The notes below the pieces were generated by a model, which was not told the origin of the DNA, did no database searches, and saw only the letters and a list, made by a program, of their open reading frames with translations. Positions 1 to 9,435 of a stretch of 64,000 bases of DNA are shown here, piece by piece (position 1 is the stretch's first letter; each line of letters starts with the position of its first letter). Position numbers and translations under genes: made by a program. Source of the DNA: Antrihabitans cavernicola. Lineage in GTDB: Bacteria; Actinomycetota; Actinomycetes; Mycobacteriales; Mycobacteriaceae. The stretch spans positions 355,195 to 419,194 of the forward strand of contig NZ_VLNY01000005.1 of the NCBI RefSeq assembly GCF_008297975.1. The letters are read 5' to 3'.

Positions 1-52
1 CGAGCACGCTCCCGACCGGACCGACGGGTACACCTCTTTCCTGGAGAATCCG

Positions 53-1363
53 ATGACTGAAGCAACCGCACCCGAAGACGTCACTGCCAACTGGGCCTTC
101 GAGACCAAGCAGGTCCATGTCGGCCAAACGCCGGACGCAACCACCAACGCCCGTGCGTTGCCGATCTACCAGACCACGTCGTTCACCTTCGACAACACCG
201 ATCACGCCGCGGCGCTGTTCGGGCTGGCCGAGCCGGGCAACATCTACACCCGGATCATGAACCCGACACAGGACGCCGTCGAGCAGCGGATCGCATCGCT
301 GGAAGGCGGTGTTGCCGCACTGCTGCTGGCATCCGGACAGGCTGCGACGACGTTCGCGCTGCTGAACATCGCTGGTGCGGGCGATCACATCGTGTCCAGC
401 CCGCGGCTCTACGGCGGCACGTACAACCTGTTCCACTACTCGCTGCCCAAGCTCGGCATCGAGGTCTCCTTCGTCGAGGATCCCGACGATCTGGAGCAGT
501 GGAAGGCCGCCGTCCGCCCGAACACCAAGGCGTTCTTCGGCGAAACCATCTCCAACCCGAAGAACGACGTGTTCGATCTGCCCGGTGTCTCGGAGGTCGC
601 GCACGCTGCGGGTATTCCGCTGATCGTCGACAACACGGTTGCGACGCCGTACCTGATCCAGCCGCTGAGCCACGGCGCCGACATCGTCATCCACTCGGCC
701 ACCAAGTACCTCGGCGGCCACGGGTCGGCGATCGCAGGCGTGATCGTCGACGGCGGCACGTTCGACTGGACGCAGGGCCGGTTCCCCGGCTTCACGACCC
801 CGGACCCCAGCTACCACGGCGTCGTGTTCGCCGACCTCGGCGCGCCTGCCTACGCGCTGAAGGCTCGCGTGCAGTTGCTGCGCGACCTCGGCTCGGCGAT
901 CTCGCCGTTCAACGCGTTCCTGATCAGCCAAGGTCTGGAAACGCTGAGCCTGCGTGTCGAGCGGCATGTCGCAAACGCCAAGAGGGTAGCCGAATTCGTC
1001 CAGGGCAACGAGGCTGTCACGTCCGTCGCCTACGCCGGTCTGCCCTCGTCGGCGTGGTACGAACGCGGGCAGCAGTTGGCGCCGAAGGGAGCGGGCGCGA
1101 TCGTGGCTTTCGAGCTTGCCGGTGGCGTCGATGCGGGCAAGAAGTTCGTCGACGCGCTGACCCTCCACAGCCATGTGGCTAACATCGGAGACGTGCGTTC
1201 ACTCGTGATTCACCCCGCATCGACCACACATTCGCAGCTCACGCCCGAGGAGCAGTTGGCCTCCGGAGTCACTCCGGGCCTGGTCAGGTTGGCAGTTGGC
1301 ATCGAGGGAATCGACGATATTCTCGCTGATCTCACTGTCGGATTCGCAGCGGCGACGTCTTGA
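53..1363 (+). CDS. metY: O-acetylhomoserine sulfhydrylase
   Basis: Cytoplasmic PLP enzyme of the Cys/Met-metabolism family. It joins O-acetyl-L-homoserine with sulfide to give homocysteine (or with methanethiol to give methionine). The 436 aa length is usual for the family. K218 in [11 protein letters not shown] is the expected Schiff-base lysine, and D193 in VDNTVATP should contact the PLP ring; LPIYQTTSF and YTRIMNPT are further signature blocks. The ATG is preceded by GGAG with a 6-base spacer. Its stop codon overlaps the start of metX by four bases, so the acetylation and sulfhydrylation steps are probably translationally coupled, as in the Rv3340-Rv3341 pair of M. tuberculosis. Only 52 bases lie upstream in the window, so no promoter can be judged. 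Confidence 0.95.
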   Translation: MTEATAPEDVTANWAFETKQVHVGQTPDATTNARALPIYQTTSFTFDNTDHAAALFGLAEPGNIYTRIMNPTQDAVEQRIASLEGGVAALLLASGQAATTFALLNIAGAGDHIVSSPRLYGGTYNLFHYSLPKLGIEVSFVEDPDDLEQWKAAVRPNTKAFFGETISNPKNDVFDLPGVSEVAHAAGIPLIVDNTVATPYLIQPLSHGADIVIHSATKYLGGHGSAIAGVIVDGGTFDWTQGRFPGFTTPDPSYHGVVFADLGAPAYALKARVQLLRDLGSAISPFNAFLISQGLETLSLRVERHVANAKRVAEFVQGNEAVTSVAYAGLPSSAWYERGQQLAPKGAGAIVAFELAGGVDAGKKFVDALTLHSHVANIGDVRSLVIHPASTTHSQLTPEEQLASGVTPGLVRLAVGIEGIDDILADLTVGFAAATS

Positions 1364-2526
1364 GTTCTAGTTCTGCGCCGTCCGGCTCAGCCACCACAGC
1401 CGCTCGTCCGGAGTTGGGATTCCCACCTCCGGACGGGCGGTTGGGCAGTGTCTCCATCGGAGACCTGACGCTCGAAAACGGGGCGGTGATCCCCGACGTT
1501 CGGCTCGCCGTCCAGCGCTGGGGTGAGCTCTCCCCCACCAAGAACAACGTCATTCTGGTCGAGCATGCGTTGACCGGCGATTCGCACGTGAGCGGCCCCG
1601 CCAACGACCAGCACCCGTCACCCGGGTGGTGGGACGGGATGATCGGCCCCGGCGCACCCGTCGACACCGACGAATGGTGCGTCGTCGCGACCAACGTGCT
1701 AGGCGGGTGCCGCGGCACCACCGGACCCGGATCGCTGGCGGCCGACGGCACGCCGTGGGGTTCACGGTTCCCGAACATCTCCATTCGCGATCAGGTTGCC
1801 GCCGAGATCGCGTTCGCCGACGTCATGGGTATCCAACGACTCGCGGCCGTGGTCGGTGGATCGATGGGCGGCATGCGGGTGCTCGAGTGGATGGTCACCG
1901 AGCCCGATCGGCTTGCGGCAGCACTCGTCCTGGCTGTCGGTGCGCGGGCAACCGCAGACCAGATCGGCACGCAGACAACGCAGATCGAAGCGATCCGGTC
2001 GGACCCCGACTGGCAGGGCGGCAACTATCACGGCACCGGACGCTCGCCGCGGGCCGGATTGCGCATCGCACGCCGTATCGCACACCTCACGTACCGGACC
2101 GAGTTCGAACTCGACCATCGTTTCGAGAACTTCGCCCAGGGCGACGAGGACCCGCGCGACGGCGGCCGCTACGCCGTGCAGAGCTACCTGGAGCATCAGG
2201 CGGACAAGCTGGTGGCCCGCTTCGATCCGGCCACCTACGTCTTGCTGACCGAGGCGATGAATCGACACGACGTCGGTCGCGGTCGCGGAGGCATCGAGGC
2301 CGCGCTGAAGGCTACGCCCGTGCCCTGCGTGGTCGGCGGTGTGGATTCCGATCGGCTCTACCCGCTGCGAACGCAGCAGGAGATTGCCGACCTGCTACCC
2401 GGCTGTCGAGGATTAGAGATCGTCGAATCGAAGGACGGTCACGACGGATTCCTCACGGAGGCAACGGCTGTCGCCGAGTTGCTGGCCGAGACGATGGAAT
2501 TGGCGAGGCTGGGGATCGAGCTCTAG
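1360..2526 (+). CDS. metX: homoserine O-acetyltransferase
   Basis: Alpha/beta-hydrolase-fold enzyme that acetylates L-homoserine with acetyl-CoA, the committed step to methionine. The 388 aa length is normal. The nucleophile is S168 in GGSMGGM; the acid is an Asp in VDSDRLYP (about 329-331) and the base is H361 in [19 protein letters not shown] is the conserved early block. The start is a TTG overlapping the metY stop in the tetranucleotide TTGA, which fixes the start and implies coupling. The N-terminal 15-20 residues ([12 protein letters not shown]) are low-complexity, as often seen in actinobacterial MetX. The next gene converges on it with a gap of only six bases and no obvious terminator. 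Confidence 0.94.
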   Translation: MSSSSAPSGSATTAARPELGFPPPDGRLGSVSIGDLTLENGAVIPDVRLAVQRWGELSPTKNNVILVEHALTGDSHVSGPANDQHPSPGWWDGMIGPGAPVDTDEWCVVATNVLGGCRGTTGPGSLAADGTPWGSRFPNISIRDQVAAEIAFADVMGIQRLAAVVGGSMGGMRVLEWMVTEPDRLAAALVLAVGARATADQIGTQTTQIEAIRSDPDWQGGNYHGTGRSPRAGLRIARRIAHLTYRTEFELDHRFENFAQGDEDPRDGGRYAVQSYLEHQADKLVARFDPATYVLLTEAMNRHDVGRGRGGIEAALKATPVPCVVGGVDSDRLYPLRTQQEIADLLPGCRGLEIVESKDGHDGFLTEATAVAELLAETMELARLGIEL

Positions 2527-2532
2527 CCTGCG

Positions 2533-2838
2533 CTAGCCGGTGCCGAGCGGGTCGATGGAGAAGGCCAGCCACACGATCGCGGTCCCCACGACGAACAACG
2601 CTCCGGCATCGAGCCGCTTGCTTCGCACATGGAGCAGGCCCACCTGATCGTCGGGCAGCACGAACCGGAACGCACCGGCGAGCAGCGTCGCCACACCGAA
2701 GACGATGGCGCCGCGACGCCACCGATCCGACAGCACCAGCACCACGGCCGCAACGATCACGGCGACCACAACCACCATCGGCAGATGGCACCGCACGAAG
2801 CGGGTCAGCCGTTGGGTCTGGGTGAGGTCGGCGGTCAT
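2533..2838 (-). CDS. DUF3017 small membrane protein
   Basis: About 101 aa with three or four hydrophobic segments: MVVVVAVIVAAVVLVLS, GAIVFGVATLLAGAFRFVL and GALFVVGTAIVWLAFSI. The DDQVGLLHVRSKRLDAG loop is typical of DUF3017 proteins, which are actinobacterial and uncharacterised. The ATG at 2838 (MTADLTQTQR) lies four bases after the folD stop; longer upstream starts would overlap folD and are less likely. The pairing with folD matches Rv3356c-Rv3355c, so cotranscription is expected. The family is assigned by position and topology, and its function is unknown. Confidence 0.8.
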   Translation of the reverse strand: MTADLTQTQRLTRFVRCHLPMVVVVAVIVAAVVLVLSDRWRRGAIVFGVATLLAGAFRFVLPDDQVGLLHVRSKRLDAGALFVVGTAIVWLAFSIDPLGTG

Positions 2839-2842
2839 GCGG

Positions 2843-3733
2843 CTAACCTTGCCGGCTGTTCTGCAACGACTCCGCGCGCTCGACAACGTTCGACAGCAGG
2901 AACGCGCGGGTCAGAGGTCCGACTCCGCCCGGGTTGGGCGAAAGGAATCCGGCAACGTCCTTGACGTCGGCTGCCAGGTCGCCCACGCGACCGTCTGGCC
3001 CCTTGCTGGCGCCGACGTCGACAACGGCCGCACCGGGACGAATCATGTCGGCTGTGATCAGACCAGGCGAACCCGCGGCGGCGACGACGATGTCCGCGCG
3101 GCGCACCTCTGCTGCCAGATCCTTGGTTCCGGTGTGGCACAGCGTCACCGTCGAGTTCTCGCTGCGGCGAGTGAGGATGAGACCGAGAGGGCGGCCGACG
3201 GTGACGCCACGGCCGACGATCACGACGTGTGCGCCGGCGAGCGGAACGTCGTACTTGCGGAGCAGGTGGACGACGCCGCGCGGCGTGCACGGCAGGGTCG
3301 ACTCCTGACCGAGGACGAGCCGGCCCAGGTTCACCGGGTGCAGGCCGTCGGCGTCTTTGGCGGGGTCGATGCGCTCGAGGATCGCGTTCTCGTCGAGATG
3401 TTTCGGCAACGGCAATTGCACGATGTAGCCGGTGCATGCGGGGTCGGCGTTCAGCTCGTCGATGACGGCGTTCAGCTCGTCCTGCGTGACGTCCTCAGGC
3501 AAATCTCGACGGATCGAGTTGATGCCGACTTTCGCGCAATCGCTGTGCTTGAGCCGCACGTAAGTTTCGGAACCCGGATCGGAACCGACCAACACGGTCG
3601 CGAGACCAGGGACTATGCCCTTCGCCGTCAGTGCCGCCACGCGTTCGGTGAGGTCGGCGAAAATCTCGTCACGGGTGGCCTTGCCGTCCAGGAGCGTCGC
3701 AGTCGCAGGATGGGTCGTCGCAGGTTGTGTCAC
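2843..3733 (-). CDS. folD: bifunctional methylenetetrahydrofolate dehydrogenase/cyclohydrolase
   Basis: Cytoplasmic enzyme interconverting 5,10-methylene-, 5,10-methenyl- and 10-formyl-tetrahydrofolate with NADP, supplying one-carbon units for purines and fMet. The 296 aa length is usual. The [14 protein letters not shown] block carries the catalytic lysine region. [13 protein letters not shown] is the folate-site block, and [17 protein letters not shown] begins the Rossmann-type dinucleotide site; the usual Ser of GRSxxVGxP is Gly here. [13 protein letters not shown] is the C-terminal signature. It heads a two-gene unit with the DUF3017 gene. Confidence 0.95.
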   Translation of the reverse strand: MTQPATTHPATATLLDGKATRDEIFADLTERVAALTAKGIVPGLATVLVGSDPGSETYVRLKHSDCAKVGINSIRRDLPEDVTQDELNAVIDELNADPACTGYIVQLPLPKHLDENAILERIDPAKDADGLHPVNLGRLVLGQESTLPCTPRGVVHLLRKYDVPLAGAHVVIVGRGVTVGRPLGLILTRRSENSTVTLCHTGTKDLAAEVRRADIVVAAAGSPGLITADMIRPGAAVVDVGASKGPDGRVGDLAADVKDVAGFLSPNPGGVGPLTRAFLLSNVVERAESLQNSRQG

Positions 3734-3755
3734 GGCGCCATTCTCGCAGACTCGC

Positions 3756-4361
3756 CTACTCCACGGTCAGACCGTTGGCGCGCGCGTACGCAACGGCTTG
3801 GGTCAGCTCGACGCGGGCCGTGCCGAGCGTGGCATTGGTCCACAGGGCCGGATCGATGTGCGCGCCGCGAAGGTCGGCGCCGTCGAGCTTGAGGCTCTGG
3901 GTGCGCGCACCGAGCAGGTCCGCGGAGCACAAGGTCGCCTTGCGAAGATCGGCACCGACGAGGTTGGTCTCGCGAAAGCGGCAGTCGGACAAATCGACGC
4001 CACGAAGGTCGATCCCGCCGAGAGCGGTCAGCGAGAAATCGACGTCGTCGAACGTGATCGGCCGCATCCGGCATTCCTCGAACACCGAGCCGAGCAGCGT
4101 CGAGTTACGAAACACGCTGTGCCACAACGTGGTTCTACGGAACGTGCACGAGCGAAACGCAGAATTGGAGTGCTGCGACTCGCCCAGATCGGCGCCGGTG
4201 AAGTCGCAATCGGTGAACAGCACGCGCTCGGTATGCAGGCCGTTCATATCGGCATCGCGGAACGAGCAGCCCGTGTAGTGCTGATCGTGCCACCGTTCGC
4301 CACCGAATCGGCCGTCGGAAAAATCTTCGCCGGTGAGTTCCTGGAAGTCGATGGTGGACAT
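3756..4361 (-). CDS. pentapeptide-repeat protein
   Basis: About 201 aa, made almost entirely of five-residue A(D/N)LXX-type repeats ([39 protein letters not shown] and others). This predicts a right-handed quadrilateral beta-helix without a signal peptide. Some members (MfpA, Qnr) mimic DNA and protect gyrase from quinolones, but the repeat alone does not show that function. The chosen ATG ([11 protein letters not shown]) follows an AGGAC tract; an in-frame start 36 bases upstream is possible. It sits between folD (same strand) and trmL (divergent). Confidence 0.85.
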   Translation of the reverse strand: MSTIDFQELTGEDFSDGRFGGERWHDQHYTGCSFRDADMNGLHTERVLFTDCDFTGADLGESQHSNSAFRSCTFRRTTLWHSVFRNSTLLGSVFEECRMRPITFDDVDFSLTALGGIDLRGVDLSDCRFRETNLVGADLRKATLCSADLLGARTQSLKLDGADLRGAHIDPALWTNATLGTARVELTQAVAYARANGLTVE

Positions 4362-4533
4362 GGTTCCATTGTCCTCGCGAGCACTGACACCTGCCACCGC
4401 TCTCCCATCTACAAACGGTCGGGTGATTGCTCACGCACCCCTGTTCCCGCTGGGTCTCACGACCATCCTGGCAACGAACGGATTCCGGGTGTGCGGGTCG
4501 AAGAGCAAGTGCGCGAGATGGAAAGCTGGTCCG

Positions 4534-4998
4534 GTGTTCCGACTGATGTTCCACGAGCCCAAGATCCCGCCCAATACCGGCAATGCGATCAGGCTGTCCG
4601 CGATTACCGGCTCCGAGCTGCACCTGGTCGGCCCGCTGGGCTTCGACATGTCCGAGCCGAAACTCAAGCGCGCCGGCCTCGACTACCACGATTTGGCGTC
4701 GGTCACCGTGCACGACGACCTCGACGCCGCATGGACAGCGCTGCAACCCGAGCGGGTCTACGCGTTCACCGCACACGCGACCACATCGTTCGCCGACATC
4801 GCCTATCAACCCGGCGACGTGCTGCTGTTCGGCCCCGAGCCGACCGGCCTCTCCGACGAGGTGCTCGCCGACTCGCACATCACCGAACAGCTCAGAATCC
4901 CGATGCTTGCCGGACGCCGCTCACTGAACCTGGCAAACGCTGCATCCATCGCGCTCTACGAGGCGTGGCGCCAGCACGGCTATGCAGGTAGCAACTAG
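4534..4998 (+). CDS. trmL: tRNA (cytidine(34)-2'-O)-methyltransferase
   Basis: SPOUT-class methyltransferase predicted to 2'-O-methylate the wobble C/U34 of certain tRNA-Leu species using SAM. The 154 aa length matches TrmL. FHEPKIPPNTGNAIRLSA is the N-terminal signature. DVLLFGPEPTGL and RSLNLANAASIALYEAWRQ form the trefoil-knot SAM site. The GTG at 4534 (VFRLMFHEPKI) is chosen because GGAAAG lies just upstream and the frame before it has no family similarity. A strong bidirectional hairpin terminator follows at 5014-5052. Confidence 0.9.
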   Translation: MFRLMFHEPKIPPNTGNAIRLSAITGSELHLVGPLGFDMSEPKLKRAGLDYHDLASVTVHDDLDAAWTALQPERVYAFTAHATTSFADIAYQPGDVLLFGPEPTGLSDEVLADSHITEQLRIPMLAGRRSLNLANAASIALYEAWRQHGYAGSN

Positions 4999-5013
4999 CG
5001 GTCGAGTTCATCA

Positions 5014-5052
5014 GTGAAGGATTTTGGTCGGATATCGATCAAAATCCTTCAC
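5014..5052. terminator. bidirectional hairpin terminator between trmL and DUF4349 gene
   Basis: A 13-bp perfect inverted repeat (GTGAAGGATTTTG at 5014-5026, its complement at 5040-5052). The loop can pair further with G-T wobbles, leaving a three-base apex. The A/T runs in the stem give U-rich tails on either strand, and it lies between two convergent genes. Confidence 0.85.
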
Positions 5053-5063
5053 AACCAGGACAG

Positions 5064-5957
5064 CTAGCTCCGACGCCTGCGAATCACCCGCAGGCTCAGC
5101 CACACCACGCCACCGATGATCGCGAGGAATGCGATCCACGGCAGGGCAGAGCCGATCCAGACGATTGCACCGCCGATCCACGAGATCAGCGAATGCCAGC
5201 CGGAGACAATGCCGTCCCAGAAATTGTCGGGACTCGAGCTCGGCGTCGCGTCTTCGGTGGTGAACTGAATTGTCAACGTGGACAAGTCGATCTGGTCATC
5301 GAGGCGTCGCTGCTGCGAGGTGAGACTGTCCAGCTCGCCCTGCCGATCCGAGACGGCTTTCTCCGCCTCGATCAGGTCAGCGGTGTTGGTCGCCGACGCG
5401 ATCAATGCGCGGAGGCGATCTACCGACGTTTGCAGTGCCTTGATGCGCGCATCCAGGTCGTCGACTTGCATGGTGACGTCGTTCTTGCTGAGGCTGACGC
5501 TGGTCACCTTGCCGATGTCGCGGAGGTCGTCGATGAATTGATCGGTCTTGTCGGCGGGCACCCGGACGGTGAGCGAGCTGCTGGGCGTCGTGTTGTCGGT
5601 GCCAGGCTGCTCGTTGCGATCGTCGACGCGACCCTGCAGCGATTCCACCTTCGTCGTCGCCTTGTGCGCGGCATCGATCGGGTCCGACGCGGTCACGTTG
5701 ACGCTGCCGGTGACCACCTCTTTGCGATCGGCCTGATCCGGGGCCTGCGTACGACTGTCGGACTGAAAGCTCTTCGGCGCCGGCGATGCGGCCTCCGACA
5801 TCGGGCTGCCCGGCGCGACGGCAACAGCGGGCGCTGAACCACCTGCGGACGGTCCGGAGTCGGAATCGCAGCCGATCAACGTGACCGCGAAGACCGCAAC
5901 GATCGTCGCCAACATCGCGCCGCGTCTGCGGTATTTCGAGACCGAATGCTCCGTCAT
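5064..5957 (-). CDS. DUF4349 domain lipoprotein
   Basis: About 297 aa. The N-terminal signal ends in the lipobox LIGC. A Ser/Pro-rich linker follows, then a DUF4349-type region in which VTGSVNVTASDPIDAAHKAT leads into SLTVRVPADKTDQFIDDLRDIGKV. A long coiled coil (DDLDARIKALQTSVDRLRAL to SQQRRLDDQIDLS) precedes the C-terminal transmembrane helix and RRRRS tail. The family's role is not established. Start is taken at MTEHSVSKY; a start seven codons upstream is possible. It lies 33 bases downstream of dnaE2 on the same strand, so read-through from the SOS promoter is conceivable. Confidence 0.82.
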   Translation of the reverse strand: MTEHSVSKYRRRGAMLATIVAVFAVTLIGCDSDSGPSAGGSAPAVAVAPGSPMSEAASPAPKSFQSDSRTQAPDQADRKEVVTGSVNVTASDPIDAAHKATTKVESLQGRVDDRNEQPGTDNTTPSSSLTVRVPADKTDQFIDDLRDIGKVTSVSLSKNDVTMQVDDLDARIKALQTSVDRLRALIASATNTADLIEAEKAVSDRQGELDSLTSQQRRLDDQIDLSTLTIQFTTEDATPSSSPDNFWDGIVSGWHSLISWIGGAIVWIGSALPWIAFLAIIGGVVWLSLRVIRRRRS

Positions 5958-5990
5958 GTTCGAAGGGTAACCGGACAATCCGCTCGCTCG

Positions 5991-8900
5991 TCATCGAAAA
6001 TCTCTCGATTTGGACGCGATACGCAGATCCATCCGTTGCAGCCGATCCGCTACGACCGTGACCGCGCCCTCCGCGTTCTGCACTTTTCCACGGATCAGCA
6101 GGGCGGGCGCCGACTGTGCGAGCTTGCGGTACTTAGCCCACAACCCGACGGAGCACACCACGTTCACCATCCCCGTCTCGTCCTCGAGGTTGATGAAGGT
6201 GACACCCGCAGCCGTCGCAGGCCGTTGCCGATGCGTCACCGCTCCCCCGACCAACACCCGATCACCGTCCGGCATCGTCAGCAGGCGATCCGCAGGCACC
6301 ACTCCCAACGCATCGAGTTGCGGCCGAAGGAACTGCGTCGGATAGGTGCCGGGCGACACACCCGTTGCCCACACATCGGCTGCCGCCATTTCCAGGTCGC
6401 TCATCCCGGGCAAGGCAGGCGCCTGCGTCGACGCCCCGATGCCGGGCAACCGATCCGGGCGCTCCCCCGCCGCCGCCCCGGCAGCCCACAATGCTTCTCG
6501 ACGTGAGGTACCCAGGCATCCCAAAGCACCGGCGGTGGCGAGTGATTCGGACTGCGCGACGCTGAGCGCCACCCGACCGGTCAGATCGAGGAACGACGCG
6601 AACGCACCACCCGATTCCCGTGCTGCCACTATCTTTTCGGCCAACTCCGTGCCGATGTGCCGAACCGCAGCGAGCCCAAGCCGAATCTGCAGACCGGCAT
6701 CTTCGAGCGTCGCCTCGGCAAGGCTCGCGTTGATGTCCGGGCCGTGCACGATCACGTCGTGTCGGCGCGCATCCGCCACCAGCGATTGCGGCGAATAGAA
6801 CCCCATCGGCTGCGCTCGGAGCAATCCTGCACAGAAGGCCGCGGGATGGTGCAGCTTGAACCAGGACGAGTAGAACACCAGCGCCGCGAAACTCTGCGAA
6901 TGACTCTCCGGGAAGCCGAAATTGGCGAAGGCATAGAGCTTCTCGTAGATCCGATCGGCAACGCTGTCGGGTATGCCGTGCTTCGTGCGCATACCCTCGT
7001 AGAGCCGCCCCTTGAGTCGATCCATTCGCTCCGGCGATCGCTTCGATCCCATCGCTCGTCGTAGTTGATCTGCCTCTGCTGCCGAAAATCCTGCGACGTC
7101 GATCGCCATCTGCATCAACTGCTCCTGAAACAGCGGCACGCCCTTGGTGCGTTTCAGCGAGTTCTCCAGCGACGGGTGGTCGTAGGTGATCGGCTCCAAC
7201 CCGTTGTGGCGCCGGATGTACGGGTGCACCGAGCCGCCTTGGATCGGACCCGGCCTGATCAGCGCCACCTCCACAACCAGGTCGTAGAACGTGCGCGGCT
7301 TGAGCCTGGGCAGCGTCGCCATCTGCGCGCGCGACTCCACCTGGAACACCCCCACCGAATCGGCGCGCTGCAACATTTCGTACACAGCGGTTTCGGTGAG
7401 ATCGAGTTGAGCGAGATCCACCTCGATGCCTTTGTGCTCGGCAACCAGATCGATCATGTAGTGCAGGGCGGAGAGCATGCCGAGACCGAGCATGTCGAAC
7501 TTCACCAATCCCACTGCGGCACAGTCGTCTTTGTCCCACTGCAGCACGCTGCGGTTCTCCATCCGCGCCCACTCCACCGGGCATACGTCGGCGATGGGGC
7601 GGTCGCAGATCACCATGCCGCCGGAGTGAATTCCCAGATGTCGCGGAAACCCCTCGATCTCTTCGGCCAACTCCAGCACCTCGGCCGGAATGTCCGTCCC
7701 CACCTCTTTGCCGATGCCCGTCCAGCGGCTGACCTGCTTGCTCCACGCATCCTGCTGACCTTGCGAAAACCCCAGCGCCCGAGAGACATCGCGCACCGAC
7801 GACTTGCCTCGGTAGGTGATGACGTTGGCCACCTGAGCCGCATACGCACGCCCGTACTTCTGATAGACGTGCTGGATCGCTTCTTCGCGGCGATCGGACT
7901 CGATGTCGACATCGATGTCCGGCGGGCCGTCGCGTTCTGTGGAGAGAAATCGCTCGAACAGCAACTGGTTGGTGACCGGGTCGACATTCGTGATGCCGAT
8001 GGCGTAGCAGACAGCGGAGTTGGCAGCCGATCCTCTACCCTGACACAGGATGTCGTTGTTCTTGCAGAAGGACACGATGTCGTGCACGACCAGGAAATAG
8101 CCGGGAAACCCCAGCTCGGCAATGACTTTCAGCTCGTGCTCGATCTGCCGGTACGCATCCGGACGCTGCTCGGGAGTGCCGTAGCGGCGCGCGGCGCCCG
8201 CCGTTGCGAGTTCGCGCAGCCAGCTGTTCTCGGTGTGCCCGGCAGGAACGTCGAACGGCGGCAGCTGCGGCGCGATCAGCCGAAGATCGAAGGCGCATTC
8301 GAGCCCCAGATCCGCGGCGGCTTGCACCACACCTGGATGATCGGCGAACAGCGTTGCCATCTCCTCGCCGGAGCGAAGATGCGCACCGCCCCTCGGTGCC
8401 AGCCAACCCGATGCCTCGTCCAGACTCTGCCGCGCCCTGATCGCCGCCATCGCCATCGCCAGCCGACGACCCGCCGGTGCCGCGAAATGCGCACCGGTCG
8501 TGGCGATTGCCGAAACTCCCTGCTGTGCAGCAAGGCTCGCGAGTATTGCATTGCGCTCGTCGTCTTCCGGAATCCCGTGGTGGGTGAGTTCGACGGTCAC
8601 CCGATCCGTGCCGAATCGGTCGACCAGCGCACCCAGCGCCGACCCGGCAGCGGCCTCTCCTGCGCGGTCGAGAGCGCGTCGAACATGCCCCTTCCGGCAC
8701 CCCGTCAGAATCTGCCAATGCCCGCCGGCGGCCTCGGTGAGCCGATCGAGGTCGTAGCTGAGCTTGCCCTTCTCACCACCGACCAGATGTGCTGTCGCAA
8801 TCTCACGGGACAGCCTGCGATAACCCTCCTGCCCTCGTGCCAGTACCAGCAGATGCGTGCCCTCCGGATCGGGCGAACCGGTACGGGAATCCGTTGTGTC

Positions 8901-9281
8901 GAGCGACAACTCGGATCCGAACACCGTCTTCATCCCCAGTTCCTTGGCGGCTTCGGCGAACCGAACGACGCCGTAGAAGCCGTCGTGATCGGTGATCGCG
9001 ATTGCCTCCAGCCCCAACCGGACCGCCTCTTCCACCAGCGTCTCCGGGTGACTCGCGCCGTCGAGGAAGCTGTACGCGGAGTGCGCATGCAGTTCGGCGT
9101 AAGGGACGGTATGCCCGGCCGAGTCGATCCGCCCGCCCTCGTACTTCCCGCGCTTTCGCGACCACGCAGGACTGTCACCGCCGTCTCCGGGATACATCGC
9201 CTCCGGCGGATTGCGCCCTGGTCTGCCCGAGAGCACACGTTCCAGCTCGGACCAGGTGGGTGGGCCGTTGTGCCAGCCCAT
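5991..9281 (-). CDS. dnaE2: error-prone DNA polymerase III alpha subunit DnaE2
   Basis: C-family polymerase of the SOS mutasome, which copies past lesions with ImuA' and ImuB. About 1096 aa, typical of DnaE2. Domain order: PHP (YAELHAHSAYSFLDGASH; AITDHDGFYG), palm with the acidic motif PPDIDVDIE, QGRGSAANSAVCYAIG in the fingers region, helix-hairpin-helix, and a C-terminal OB fold (GVTFINLEDETGMVNVV). The ATG at 9281 starts the conserved MGWHNGPPTW; the open frame extends further upstream but without family similarity. A LexA box lies 41 bases upstream. Its usual partners imuA'-imuB are about 10 kb away in this window rather than adjacent. Confidence 0.95.
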   Translation of the reverse strand: MGWHNGPPTWSELERVLSGRPGRNPPEAMYPGDGGDSPAWSRKRGKYEGGRIDSAGHTVPYAELHAHSAYSFLDGASHPETLVEEAVRLGLEAIAITDHDGFYGVVRFAEAAKELGMKTVFGSELSLDTTDSRTGSPDPEGTHLLVLARGQEGYRRLSREIATAHLVGGEKGKLSYDLDRLTEAAGGHWQILTGCRKGHVRRALDRAGEAAAGSALGALVDRFGTDRVTVELTHHGIPEDDERNAILASLAAQQGVSAIATTGAHFAAPAGRRLAMAMAAIRARQSLDEASGWLAPRGGAHLRSGEEMATLFADHPGVVQAAADLGLECAFDLRLIAPQLPPFDVPAGHTENSWLRELATAGAARRYGTPEQRPDAYRQIEHELKVIAELGFPGYFLVVHDIVSFCKNNDILCQGRGSAANSAVCYAIGITNVDPVTNQLLFERFLSTERDGPPDIDVDIESDRREEAIQHVYQKYGRAYAAQVANVITYRGKSSVRDVSRALGFSQGQQDAWSKQVSRWTGIGKEVGTDIPAEVLELAEEIEGFPRHLGIHSGGMVICDRPIADVCPVEWARMENRSVLQWDKDDCAAVGLVKFDMLGLGMLSALHYMIDLVAEHKGIEVDLAQLDLTETAVYEMLQRADSVGVFQVESRAQMATLPRLKPRTFYDLVVEVALIRPGPIQGGSVHPYIRRHNGLEPITYDHPSLENSLKRTKGVPLFQEQLMQMAIDVAGFSAAEADQLRRAMGSKRSPERMDRLKGRLYEGMRTKHGIPDSVADRIYEKLYAFANFGFPESHSQSFAALVFYSSWFKLHHPAAFCAGLLRAQPMGFYSPQSLVADARRHDVIVHGPDINASLAEATLEDAGLQIRLGLAAVRHIGTELAEKIVAARESGGAFASFLDLTGRVALSVAQSESLATAGALGCLGTSRREALWAAGAAAGERPDRLPGIGASTQAPALPGMSDLEMAAADVWATGVSPGTYPTQFLRPQLDALGVVPADRLLTMPDGDRVLVGGAVTHRQRPATAAGVTFINLEDETGMVNVVCSVGLWAKYRKLAQSAPALLIRGKVQNAEGAVTVVADRLQRMDLRIASKSRDFR

Positions 9282-9322
9282 TACGCCACCTCCGGGCGCG
9301 GGGTGAATGTCACTACCATGAA

Positions 9323-9338
9323 TCGAACATACATTCGG
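9323..9338 (-). promoter_or_regulatory. LexA (SOS) box upstream of dnaE2
   Basis: TCGAACATACATTCGG on the plus strand. The actinobacterial LexA consensus is TCGAAC-N4-GTTCGA; the left half-site matches fully and the right in four of six positions. It sits 41 bases before the dnaE2 start, as expected for damage-induced transcription. Confidence 0.8.
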
Positions 9339-9435
9339 GTACCGACACCACTTCGAATCATGCTGTCGATAACCCGTGCTCGAACGGTGTCCGCTGGTAT
9401 CTGATGTGTCGACCGAACTACTACAGGACTCAATT

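Noticed and set aside
7065..9404. Very long open frame on the strand opposite to dnaE2
   Set aside because: It is the usual high-GC antisense shadow: no ribosome site, an Arg/His-rich composition without motifs, and full overlap with a well-conserved polymerase.
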